NCBI GenBank assembly: GCA_963823675.1
Contig: CAWGMT010000027.1
Coordinates: 1-20,905, forward strand
Direction: 5' to 3'
Length of the DNA: 20,905 bases
From: CAWGMT01 sp963823675
GTDB taxonomy: Bacteria > Planctomycetota > Planctomycetia > Isosphaerales > Isosphaeraceae
This document shows positions 1 to 6,949 of the stretch, in pieces. The position numbers and the translations under genes were made by a program. Position 1 is the first letter of the stretch. Each line of letters starts with the position of its first letter. The notes under the pieces are model-generated. The model made no database searches. It saw only the letters and a program-made list of their open reading frames with translations, and had not been told where the DNA came from.

Positions 1-101
1 AAGTCGCGGCATGAGGTCGGGCTGACGGATTCTGCCGGTGCGGCTACGATTGGGGTGGCTGGATCGGATCGGATGCCCATCGAGATTGTTGTCCGGAGGT
101 T

Positions 102-767
102 TTGCGCATGTCAACCGGCATGCGCCAGAACGACTTGGAGAACAAGCCCGACTTCTATCATCGCGCAAAAAAGGTGCCGCTCTACGTGATCGCCGACGTG
201 CTGGAAGAAGACGAGGAGACAAGGCGCCTCGAGCTGATCGGCTACCGGTACGCGCCGGCCGGCTACGAGCGAATCGCGCCGGATGCCCGGGGTTGGATCT
301 GGCTGGATCCGCTGGGGCTTTGGCTGGGCGTGGTGCAAGACCCGCGGCTGGGCTGTGACCGTCTGGCCTGTTTCGACGCGGACTCCGGCGAGGAAATCGG
401 GGATTACCAGGCGATCAGCCAGGCGCTGGCGGCTGCCACGGCGGCGCAAGCTCAGGCCGAGGCCGGCGCCCAAGCCGAGATCCTAGCCCGCGAGGCTGCC
501 GAGGCGCGAGTTCACGCCGAACCCGGCGCCCGCACGCAGGCCGAGGCCCAAGCCCAAGCCGAGGCGAGAGCCCGTCAACAGGCCGAGGCCGGCGCCCAAG
601 CCGAGGCCAGGGTCCGCGAAGAGGCCGAGGCGCGGGTTCACGCCGAAGCCGAGGCCCGCACGCAGGCCGAGGCCAAAGCCCAAGCCGAGGCCGGCGCCCG
701 TCAACAGGCCGAGGCGCGGGTCCGCGAGCTGGAAGAGGCGATCCGGCGGCTCGGCCAAGGTTCCTAA
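102..767 (+). CDS. Uma2 family (PD-(D/E)XK-like) protein, 3' part with Ala/Glu-rich coiled-coil tail
   Basis: The readable protein begins at a TTG/ATG (102/108) with STGMRQNDLENK, then FYHRAKKVPLYVIADV, GYRYAPAGYERI and LDPLGLWLGVV. This is the C-terminal half of planctomycete Uma2 (DUF820) proteins, a family with a restriction-endonuclease-like fold and no firmly established role. The N-terminal half that normally precedes the NDLxxK segment is absent: the frame is closed by a stop at 12-14. A fragment reading IEIV, typical of the residues just before ST..xNDL, lies in another frame at 79-90, so a frameshift near 91-110 is likely and the gene probably began outside the window. Residues from about 105 to 221 are an Ala/Glu/Gln/Arg repeat expected to form a coiled coil. 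I see no proof that it is functional. It converges on the giant gene that ends at 880. Confidence 0.7.
   Translation: MRMSTGMRQNDLENKPDFYHRAKKVPLYVIADVLEEDEETRRLELIGYRYAPAGYERIAPDARGWIWLDPLGLWLGVVQDPRLGCDRLACFDADSGEEIGDYQAISQALAAATAAQAQAEAGAQAEILAREAAEARVHAEPGARTQAEAQAQAEARARQQAEAGAQAEARVREEAEARVHAEAEARTQAEAKAQAEAGARQQAEARVRELEEAIRRLGQGS
501..740 (+). repeat. 126-nt in-frame tandem repeat inside the Uma2 coiled-coil tail
   Basis: The block beginning gaggcgcgagttcacgccga at 501 recurs at 627, exactly 126 nt (42 codons) later, with matching internal runs such as cgcacgcaggccgaggcc and gcccgtcaacaggccgag. It encodes EAR/AQAEA-type heptad-like repeats. Two nearly complete copies are visible. The period is a multiple of three, so copy-number change would lengthen the coiled coil without breaking the frame. 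Confidence 0.75.
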
Positions 768-879
768 GGTAGCGAGCGAAATTGGCACTTTTCGCAGGAG
801 AATCCGGATTTGCCCAGTGGGGCGGGCCTCCGTGCCCGTCGTTCTTCGGCCAGAAGTTTCCTGACGAGACACTGATCCG
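768..879. other. Short convergent intergenic interval with a weak hairpin
   Basis: The Uma2-like gene (+) and the giant gene (-) end toward each other here. A short stem, cgggc (823-827) with gcccg (834-838), could be part of a transcription stop, but there is no T-tract, so I do not call a terminator. Nothing else is visible. Confidence 0.3.
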
Positions 880-3800
880 CTACCCCAGTGCGTAGAGCGA
901 GGCGGCGGAACTGCTGGGCCGGCCCGGCCTCGTAGCCGGCTGACGCTTTACCATCTGGCCGCCGATCAGAATGCCGTGGCTGGCGGCAAAGTCCACGCTG
1001 GCGGGAGTGTAGAGCACGGTGATCGTGTGTGTACCGACGGCCAGTTTCAATTGGGAGAGTGCGGCCTTGCCGCTTGCCGAGAGCACGATGGGGCGGCCTT
1101 CGGGGCGGCCATCGACTTCAAAGACGACCGTTCCCATGGGAACGCCGCCGCCCGGAACGCTCTTGTTGGACACGCCCACCGTGAATGTCACGGCCTTGCC
1201 CTTTTTTGCCGGATTGGCTGACGAGATCACGCTGATCGCGGTTTGATCGGCATCGACCCTCTGTTGCAGCGGTGAAGATGTCACGCTGTTCACGTTGGCC
1301 GACAGCGCCGGCGCGGGCGAATAGACCGCATAGATCGCATGCGGCGTGCCGGATACGGCGAGCGCCTTCGTGGTCATGCTCGCGCGGCCTCCCGAGACTG
1401 CCTGGGGCGATCCGATCTTCGAGCCCCGGATGCTCGGGTTGCCGTCGTAAAACGTCACCGTTCCCGTCGGCGCAACCGCGCTGCCGACGCCGAACCCGAC
1501 GATGACGTCGAATGTGACGCTCAGACCGTAAGCCGAAGGATTGATTGACGACGCGGCACGGGTGACGGAGATCACCGGCGTAGCCTGATTGACCGTGAGA
1601 TTCCCGTTCATCAATGTCACGTCATAGTCAGAAAGCTGGCCTGTACCGCTTGAAAGCGTGCCCGTGATGGCATACGAGCCAACATTCGCAGCATTCGTAT
1701 CTCCAGTGCTGCTGTACGCGATGGCCAGATTCTGGCCGTTGACGCCGGTGTTGATAGTCGTCCCGAGATCGGCCGGCAGGTTGGCCGCCGTGCCGTAGGT
1801 CTGGCGGTCGGGGCCGATTGCGTAGGCGATAGCCAATGGAGTCACCGTCAGGCTGCCGTTGTCGTAGGTGATCGTGTAATTGCTCAGACCCGTGCCTACC
1901 GCCGCGCCGGCTGTTATCGGATACGGTGAGCCCGACACATGGGCAGTCGCCGCGGCACCGGTACTGCCCAGAGTCACGCCGGTTACCTTGTCGCCGTTTA
2001 CTAGCCCGCTGGTCGTGAACTCGGTTCCGGCAAACGTAATCGCACTGCCGTAGGGCTTGGTCTGGTTGTCGGCGGTGATCGTGAGCGGCGCGGGGCTTAC
2101 GTTGATCACCGCGCTGGCAACGACGGTGCTATAGTCGGCAGAGTCCGTCGGGGTAAAGGTGACCGACTCGCTCTGATCGTCGCCGGTGCCCGGCACCGTC
2201 CCCGTAGCGGACGTGTAGGACCATGAGCCGGGGACGGTGACCGCCGTGCCGCCTACCGTCCAGACGGCGGTGCCAGTGAGTTGACTGTTGGAGAGCGGCG
2301 TGCCGTAGGCCAGGACCACCGGGCTGAGGCTCGCCACTGGCACAGCCCGATTCACGTTGATTTTCACCGTCTTGGAAGCGGCCGTGTAGTCGGTGCTGTC
2401 CGTGGGTGTGAAGGTTACGGTGAGCGTTTGGTTGTCGCCCGCGCTGAGGACCGTATCGGCCGATGGAGCGTAGCTGAGTGCGCCGGGAACGGATGCGGTG
2501 GCATCGAGTTGCGCGGTCCCGAGTGCGGTGCCGTAGATGATGTCGGCAGGACTGGCCCAGGTGATCACGGGTGCGCCTTTGCTGATCGTGACGGTTACCC
2601 CCATCGTGCCCGTGGAGCTCGGGGCGAAGTCCGCGGTGCCGCTGTAGGAGGCCGTGACGGTGTACGTGCCCGGCGGCAGGCTCGATGTCGTGAACGTCGC
2701 CGCGCCGCCCGCCAGCGTCTCGATGTCCATCGCTCCGTTCTGGTCGCTGAAGGTGACAGTCCCCGCGTTCGGAGTCGGCCCGCCCGCGGACAAGTCGCTG
2801 ACGGTCGCGGTGAACGTGACCGACTGTCCCAGGGCCGCCGAAGTGGTCGAGGCGCTCAGCGCCGTGGCGGTGGGTAGGGCGCTCGGCGGATTGAACTCGA
2901 CGATGAAACCGTACAGAGCACCCGCTCCGAAATTGTTGATCTCAAAATTGTTCCAGCTCCAGGCAGGCGTCTCGCCATTGGTGTAGCCGGCCCAGTCCTC
3001 GATACCCGGGTTGTTTGGTTCCCCAGCGGCCCAGTTCGAGTACGAAAACGGTTCTCCGGTTACCCATGTCCAGTCGCCGATGCGGCTATCGTCAGCCAGG
3101 CCGATCCAAGCGGATCCGGTAGCCGGCAGCGAGCTCTGAAACTGCGAGGCCAGGAAGGCGTTTTCTGCGGCTGACGTGACAGTCGCAAGGTAGCCCTGCG
3201 ACCCGTTATAAGTCATTGAACTGGCGGCAGCGTTCGCTTGCGTCCATGAATAGTTTTCGGAGGGGTCAGCCGGGAAGACGAGCTCGTAGTAGTGCCCGTT
3301 TCCGCCCGAGGCCGTGGTCCACTGGACGACCGACAGAGTGGCGCCAATGGTCACGGTCGGCGCATTTACGGTGCTGCTCGCGGCGAAGTCCGCGGTCCCG
3401 CCGTAGGAGGCCGTGACGGTGTGCGTGCCCGCCGCCAGGCTCGAGGTCGTAAATGTCGCCACGCCGCCCACCAGCGGCTCGCTGTCGAGCGCTCCGTTCT
3501 GGTCGGTGAAAGTGACCGTGCCGCCCGTCGGAGTCGCCCCGCCAGCGGACAGGTCGCTGACAGTGGCGGTGAACGCAACCGACTGACCGACCGCCGCCCC
3601 TGTGGTCGAGGCGCCGAGCGCTATCGTGGTGGAGAGGCTCGGCGGATCGAACTCGACGACAAAGCCGTAACCATCGGACCCGAAGTTGTCGATATTAAAA
3701 TTATTCCAGCTCCAAGCAGGCGATTCCCCATTGGTGTACCCGACCCAGTCCTCGCTACCCGGGTTGTTGGGTTCCCCATCAGCCCAGTTCGAGTACGAAA

Positions 3801-4671
3801 ACGGCTCCCCGGTAACCCATGTCCAGTCGCCAATCCGGCCGTCGTCTTCCAGACCGATCCAAGCGGGAACGTCGGTCGGTAGCGAGCTCTGAAATTGCGA
3901 AGCCAGAAAGTCGTTTTCAGCGGCCGAAGTGACAGTGGCGAGGTAACCTGTCGATCCATCGTGAGTCATCGCGCTGGCGGCGGCGTCTGCCTGAGTCCAG
4001 GAGTAACCTCCATTGGAGTCAGTCGGCAAGACGAGCTCGTAGTAGTGCCCGTTTCCGCCCGACGCGATGGGCCACTGAACGACCGCCCCGGCGTTGCTAA
4101 TGGTGACGGCCACCGGCGTGCCCGTGGAGCTCGGGGCGAAGTCCGGGGTCCCGCTGTAGGAGGCGGTGACGGTGTACGTGTCCGCCGCCAGGCTCGAGGT
4201 CGTGAACGCCGCCGCGCCGTCCACGAGCGGCTCGCTGTCCAGCGGTCCATTCTGGTCGCTGAAGGTGACCGTCCCGCCGTTCGGCGTGGCCCCGCCCGGA
4301 GACAGGTCGCTGACGGTCGCGCTGAACGTGACCGATTGTCCGAGGGACGCCGAAGCGGTCGAGGCGCTCGCGCCGTCATGGTAGGGAGGCCACTCGCGGC
4401 AATTCTGAGCACGCCGATGCTGTCCGTCCAGGGGTCGGTGAACCAGATGTTGCCGTCGGGACCGCTCGTGATCGCCAGCGGCTTCGGACCGCTTGAGCCG
4501 GGCACGGTTGGTACGGAAGTGCTCGTGACGAGCGCCGCTGGTGGTGATCTCGCCGATGTAGCCGTCTTGCGCGGTGAAGTAAAAGTTCTTATCCGAGCCG
4601 ACAGTGATGTACTCCAGCGACGCAAGTCCACCCTCGCCGACAGGGACAGTCACCGGATACTGGTGGAGCAT
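880..4671 (-). CDS. Giant Ig-like / C-type lectin / MBG-repeat surface protein, C-terminal part of the same frameshifted gene
   Basis: This long frame starts inside the propeller (MLHQYPVTV..., blade 6). About residues 48-105 are out-of-frame, where blade 7 sits in a third frame. Then come a Big_3_5-type Ig-like domain (to ~194), a C-type lectin domain (~194-345), a second Ig-like domain (~345-442), a second lectin domain (~442-597), a third Ig-like domain (~597-694), several MBG/Ig-like repeats (~695-1040; motifs YGTALGTAQL, ITADNQTKPYG) and two more Ig-like domains to about 1235. Both lectin domains keep WIGL, NWA(D/A)GEPNNPG and a terminal WSWNN; EPN is the calcium/mannose-type sugar-binding triplet of C-type lectins. 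There is no PEP-CTERM, dockerin or other sorting tail at the C-terminus. The likely role is extracellular adhesion or polysaccharide binding, by inference. The methionine at 4671 is not a genuine start. Confidence 0.75.
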   Translation of the reverse strand: MLHQYPVTVPVGEGGLASLEYITVGSDKNFYFTAQDGYIGEITTSGARHEHFRTNRARLKRSEAAGDHERSRRQHLVHRPLDGQHRRAQNCREWPPYHDGASASTASASLGQSVTFSATVSDLSPGGATPNGGTVTFSDQNGPLDSEPLVDGAAAFTTSSLAADTYTVTASYSGTPDFAPSSTGTPVAVTISNAGAVVQWPIASGGNGHYYELVLPTDSNGGYSWTQADAAASAMTHDGSTGYLATVTSAAENDFLASQFQSSLPTDVPAWIGLEDDGRIGDWTWVTGEPFSYSNWADGEPNNPGSEDWVGYTNGESPAWSWNNFNIDNFGSDGYGFVVEFDPPSLSTTIALGASTTGAAVGQSVAFTATVSDLSAGGATPTGGTVTFTDQNGALDSEPLVGGVATFTTSSLAAGTHTVTASYGGTADFAASSTVNAPTVTIGATLSVVQWTTASGGNGHYYELVFPADPSENYSWTQANAAASSMTYNGSQGYLATVTSAAENAFLASQFQSSLPATGSAWIGLADDSRIGDWTWVTGEPFSYSNWAAGEPNNPGIEDWAGYTNGETPAWSWNNFEINNFGAGALYGFIVEFNPPSALPTATALSASTTSAALGQSVTFTATVSDLSAGGPTPNAGTVTFSDQNGAMDIETLAGGAATFTTSSLPPGTYTVTASYSGTADFAPSSTGTMGVTVTISKGAPVITWASPADIIYGTALGTAQLDATASVPGALSYAPSADTVLSAGDNQTLTVTFTPTDSTDYTAASKTVKINVNRAVPVASLSPVVLAYGTPLSNSQLTGTAVWTVGGTAVTVPGSWSYTSATGTVPGTGDDQSESVTFTPTDSADYSTVVASAVINVSPAPLTITADNQTKPYGSAITFAGTEFTTSGLVNGDKVTGVTLGSTGAAATAHVSGSPYPITAGAAVGTGLSNYTITYDNGSLTVTPLAIAYAIGPDRQTYGTAANLPADLGTTINTGVNGQNLAIAYSSTGDTNAANVGSYAITGTLSSGTGQLSDYDVTLMNGNLTVNQATPVISVTRAASSINPSAYGLSVTFDVIVGFGVGSAVAPTGTVTFYDGNPSIRGSKIGSPQAVSGGRASMTTKALAVSGTPHAIYAVYSPAPALSANVNSVTSSPLQQRVDADQTAISVISSANPAKKGKAVTFTVGVSNKSVPGGGVPMGTVVFEVDGRPEGRPIVLSASGKAALSQLKLAVGTHTITVLYTPASVDFAASHGILIGGQMVKRQPATRPGRPSSSAASLYALG
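2590..4390 (-). repeat. Tandem Ig-like + C-type lectin module, unit about 756 bp
   Basis: The lectin end gctcggcgga at 2881 recurs at 3637 (756 bp apart). The Ig-like segment taggaggccgtgacggtg at 2645 has matching positions at 3404 and 4157 (taggaggcggtgacgg), so the module is Ig-lectin-Ig-lectin-Ig. Long runs are nearly identical, including gttcgagtacgaaaacgg in both lectin copies. The spacing is close to a whole number of codons (252). This is a recent internal duplication. Confidence 0.85.
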
Positions 4672-5503
4672 CGCGCCCGATGTTGAACATCACATCGATC
4701 GTGTTCGTGCCGTACGCCGCGAACCAGAGATTGCCGTCGGGGCCGCCGACGATTCCTACAGGAGACGTATTACCCGGCAACGTGTACTCGGTGACGACAC
4801 CTGACGGGGTCATTTGGCCGATGAAGTCGCCGAGCGGGCCCCAGTTCGTGAACCAGACGTTGCCGTCGGATCCAACAGTGATTCCCTTCATGCTCGGCCC
4901 GATGATGCCTCCGCTGTAGGCATTCGGGACGGCGTACTGCTTGAAGATCCCGCCCGGCGTCAGCTCGCCGATCGCGTTTGACCCGTCCTCGGTCCACCAG
5001 AGCGTTCCGTCGCTGGTTTTGGTGATCTGGTCGGGCCCCTGGCCGCCCAGCGAGCCCGACGAACCGATTGGATACGAAGTGTATGCCCCGGTCGTCGTGA
5101 TCTTGGCGATGGCGCCATCAGTCGACTCGGTGAACGCCAGCTTACCGTCGGCCCCGAGTATGATGCCGTCGAGCCCGTTCTTGTAGAAGGCCCCTCCACT
5201 GTAGGGCGGCAGGGGCAGCTTGGTGATCACGCCCGAAGGCGTGATCTGAGCGATCGCATTATCGAGCGTGTCGGTGAAATAGACGTTCCCGTCAGGCCCA
5301 GCCGTGATTCCAAAGAGGCCGTTGCCAAGGGACGTGCTGCCGGCGGGAATCGGGTATTCGGTGATACTTGCCAGGAGCGCTCGGCGCTCCAGGCCCTCAA
5401 CGCACGGTCTAGCGTCGCGTCGGCCAACCGGTTTTCCCGACTGCCGATCAGCCTTCGGGCGTGAGGACCTGAACCGAATGCGGTCGGCCAACGATCTTGA
5501 CAT
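4589..5503 (-). CDS. Secreted Vgb-like seven-bladed beta-propeller protein, N-terminal segment of a frameshifted giant gene
   Basis: The ATG at 5503 gives a basic N-terminus followed at residues 35-45 by VEGLERRALLA, which resembles the LEPR-XLL motif near the N-terminus of many large exported planctomycete proteins. Five propeller blades follow, each with the signature G(P/A/S)DGxxxFT...I..IT.SG (for example GPDGNVYFTD, GSDGNVWFTN, GPDGNLWFAA), as in virginiamycin B lyase/NHL-like folds. Blade 6 (GSDKNFYFTAQ) and blade 7 (GPDGNIWFTDPW) lie directly downstream but in two other frames. The real product is therefore a fusion with the Ig/lectin part ending at 880. The last ~30 residues of this frame, after NIG, are out-of-frame translation. 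No lyase activity is implied: this propeller family is widespread and mostly uncharacterised. Confidence 0.75.
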   Translation of the reverse strand: MSRSLADRIRFRSSRPKADRQSGKPVGRRDARPCVEGLERRALLASITEYPIPAGSTSLGNGLFGITAGPDGNVYFTDTLDNAIAQITPSGVITKLPLPPYSGGAFYKNGLDGIILGADGKLAFTESTDGAIAKITTTGAYTSYPIGSSGSLGGQGPDQITKTSDGTLWWTEDGSNAIGELTPGGIFKQYAVPNAYSGGIIGPSMKGITVGSDGNVWFTNWGPLGDFIGQMTPSGVVTEYTLPGNTSPVGIVGGPDGNLWFAAYGTNTIDVMFNIGRDAPPVSGDCPCRRGWTCVAGVHHCRLG

Positions 5504-5540
5504 GTCTCAATGCTCCACATCGAAAGAGGGATTCTGATTC

Positions 5541-5665
5541 GCAGATCCGGGCTTCACACTTCCGTTCGTCCCATCGGTATGCGAAAATTCGGGTTAATCC
5601 CCTAAGTCGAAATTGCAAAACCCGAACGAAAGCCAATTCTCCAGCCGAGCTGCAGATGCATAATG
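5541..5665 (+). promoter_or_regulatory. Cassette leader, copy A
   Basis: This shares with copies B, C and D an ordered series of blocks: gcagatccgggcttcacact, cttccgttcgtcccatcggt, atgcgaaaatt, aatcccctaagtcgaaattg and ccaattctccagccgagctg. It lies between the divergent giant gene (start 5503) and the remnant of a sigma-factor gene. By position it is the promoter/5' leader of that gene. I cannot assign -35/-10 elements with confidence. Confidence 0.65.
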
Positions 5666-5757
5666 ATGAGCCCCGCGAAAGCGGGGAGACCTGACCGCCA
5701 TGCTCAGCAAGGTCCCGGCCGGCTGTCCTGACGCCAAGGATCGGCTGATCCTGCACG
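5666..5757 (+). pseudogene. Remnant of ECF sigma factor gene, copy A (first ~30 codons only)
   Basis: After the leader, the DNA matches the start of the sigma genes at 7547 and 14701: ATGAGC, then ctgaccgccatgctcagc, then gacgccaaggatcg and ctgatcc. Compared with those copies there is an indel in the first ten codons (ccccgcgaaagcggggaga replaces the accgcagagcggggtga segment), putting the rest out of frame. Similarity stops near 5757, just before the RHH antitoxin gene. No functional product is possible. Confidence 0.7.
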
Positions 5758-5794
5758 GAAGAGCATGGAGATGAATTGCGGAGCGACGCACCAC

Positions 5795-6061
5795 ATGACC
5801 ATCACGATAAGGCTGTCGGAACATGAACAGCGGCGGCTCGCCGAGCGGGCCGCACGCAACGGCCGCGACGTGGCCGACTACGTTCGTCTGCTCATCGAGC
5901 GTGACATCCAGGAACCGGCCGCAGTCGACCAGGCTCTCGCCACCTTCCGCCGCCAAGTCGAGGAAAGCGGTATGACGGATGACGAGGTGGGGGACTTCTT
6001 CGAGGAAGTTCGCGAAGAGGTCTGGCAGGAGAAGCACGGCCGGCCGAGCAAGACCTCGTGA
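5795..6061 (+). CDS. Ribbon-helix-helix type antitoxin (PIN-toxin partner)
   Basis: This is an 88-residue protein if started at ATG 5795: MTITIRLSEHEQRRLAERA, NGRDVADYVRLLIERDI, then an acidic tail VEESGMTDDEVGDFFEEVRE. The short beta strand TITIRL followed by two helices is typical of CopG/RHH antitoxins, which bind their own promoter and neutralise a toxin with the acidic C-terminal tail. An upstream in-frame ATG at 5765 adds ten residues that do not resemble the family, so 5795 is preferred. The stop overlaps a GTG (GTGA at 6058-6061) that opens the first codons of a PIN-domain toxin, but that toxin is almost entirely missing. The antitoxin is therefore an orphan. Confidence 0.75.
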   Translation: MTITIRLSEHEQRRLAERAARNGRDVADYVRLLIERDIQEPAAVDQALATFRRQVEESGMTDDEVGDFFEEVREEVWQEKHGRPSKTS

Positions 6062-6090
6062 AGCGGGCCGTCTTCGATTGCTCTGTCAGA
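6058..6090 (+). pseudogene. 5' stub of a PIN-domain toxin gene
   Basis: The GTG at 6058 overlaps the antitoxin stop and gives MKRAVFDCSV, which matches the start of COG1569-type PIN ribonuclease toxins including the first metal-binding aspartate (VFDC). After roughly ten codons no PIN-like sequence remains in any frame, and within about 100 bp the leader of cassette copy B begins. The gene was removed, leaving the coupled antitoxin. Confidence 0.55.
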
Positions 6091-6184
6091 CAACCGCGGC
6101 GGCAAAACCTCGTCCGCGTCCGCCGGTACTTGGCGCCAGGCGTTTGCTGGCATCGCAATCCAGCCGACTTTCTCCTTCTCATTG

Positions 6185-6421
6185 GCAGATTCGCGCTTCA
6201 ATCTTCCATTCGTCCCATCTGTATGCGGGAATTCCGGGCAATCCCCATAACTGAAAATCGCGAAACCGGAACTAATGTGGATCCGCAGCCAACCGTATGC
6301 TGTAGGTCAGTCTTTCCAGCCTGACATTCGAAAAGAGTCAGGCTCGAAAGCCTGACCTACATCTGCGTAAACCGTTCTGTGGGTGCACTTAGGTCGATTC
6401 TTCAACCGTGGGAGAAGAACG
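6185..6421 (+). promoter_or_regulatory. Cassette leader, copy B, interrupted by a ~116-bp insertion
   Basis: Leader blocks gcagattcgcgcttcaatct, cttccattcgtcccatctgt and the stretch to ggaactaa (6275) match copies A, C and D. Homology resumes only at about 6391 with ggtcgattcttcaaccg. The intervening ~116 bp are absent from the other copies and contain the large palindrome at 6301-6361. The distance between the leader and the sigma reading frame is therefore more than doubled here. Confidence 0.65.
6301..6361. repeat. Palindromic element, 25-bp arms (tgtaggtcag...)
   Basis: The left arm 6301-6325 (starting tgtaggtcag, ending cagcctgac) and right arm 6337-6361 (starting gtcaggct, ending ctgacctaca) are inverted repeats with two mismatches over 25 bp and an 11-bp loop. 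I recall similar tgtaggtcagg/cctgac palindromes as dispersed repeats in planctomycete genomes (from memory, not checked). It sits within a segment inserted in leader copy B. Confidence 0.85.
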
Positions 6422-6847
6422 ACGAGCGCCGAAAAACGCGGTGACTTGACCGCGATGCCCAGCGAGATCCGTGCCGGCTCTCCGGACGCCAAAGACCGAC
6501 TGGTCCAGGCCATCTACGGCGAACTGCTGCGCACGGACCGGGGAATGATGCTTCGCGCGCGCCGCGACCACACGCTGGACGCGGGTGCGCTGGTCAACGA
6601 GGCTTTGGTGCGTCTGTTCAGCGGAGAGGGCTTGGCGGAGATCTCCGACGGGCGCAACCTCCGCGCCGCGGCGGCCCAGCCGATGCGCCAGGTGTTGGTC
6701 GATCAAGGCCGGCGGCGCAACACCGGCAAGCGCGAGGGCCAACCCGCCCGCGTCCCACTGGATCATGTCCTTGCGGACTTTGGTGCGCACCGGTCGCTCT
6801 TAGTTCACTTCGACCAGAGTTATCGCCGAAATGTAGAGCTTGCCTGA
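6422..6847 (+). pseudogene. Truncated ECF sigma factor gene, copy B
   Basis: The frame encodes region 2-type sequence of a TIGR02999/Sigma70_ECF factor: DAKDRLVQAIYGELLRTDRG, RDHTLDAGALVNEALVRLF, then the correct in-frame ISDGRNLRAAAAQPMRQVL. It is the only copy with this segment unbroken. The codon aligned with ATG of copies C and D is ACG (6422-6424), so the normal start is lost; an in-frame GTG exists at 6383. Homology to the other copies ends near 6790, before region 4, where the truncated toxin gene on the opposite strand begins. The last ~16 codons to the stop are antisense to that toxin. Without region 4 it cannot recognise a -35 element. Confidence 0.75.
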
Positions 6848-6949
6848 TTGTCCGGCGGTGGTGAGGGCGGCGTCCGCAGTGGGGGAGAGCCGTGCCGTGT
6901 CGAACAGGAACCACACGATCGAGTGCGTATCGGCTAGGACGTCGCTCAT
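6800..6949 (-). pseudogene. vapC: VapC-like PIN-domain toxin, truncated to 49 codons
   Basis: The ATG at 6949 gives MSDVLADTHSIVWFLFD, with the PIN motif LADTH (first catalytic Asp at residue 7), then LYISAITLVEVN followed at once by a stop. PIN toxins of this type are normally about 125-135 residues with three or four acidic metal-binding residues; the 3' two-thirds are gone. The gene stops where the truncated sigma copy B also stops. Its start overlaps the antitoxin stop as ATGA, the usual coupled TA arrangement. Confidence 0.7.

Larger units (their letters stand above)
880..5503 (-). pseudogene. Composite gene: propeller-Ig-lectin-MBG giant protein broken by three single-base frameshifts
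   Basis: Joining the three minus-strand frames gives one polypeptide of about 1540 residues with a complete seven-bladed propeller, which strongly argues for one ancestral gene. Shift sites: near 4671-4680 (after FNIG, joining MLHQYPVTVP), near 4530-4540 (after ITTSG, joining LVTSTSVPTVPG) and between 4369 and 4370. The last is shown by internal comparison: the paralogous segment at 2851-2880 reads gaggcgctcagcgccg, whereas here the A after gcgctc is missing. Restoring it gives MTALSAST, as in the sister repeat. The gene is either a pseudogene or suffers from sequence errors. Confidence 0.7.

Noticed and set aside
3895..4686. 263-codon open frame on the plus strand
   Set aside because: It is antisense to the Ig/lectin repeats of the giant gene. 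It contains repeated GARGEVRGPAVGG-type peptide that merely mirrors the DNA repeats.
5671..5686. ccccgc-gaaa-gcgggg hairpin with GAAA tetraloop
   Set aside because: It lies in a degraded sigma copy and is a by-product of the altered first codons. Copies C and D lack it, and there is no T-tract.
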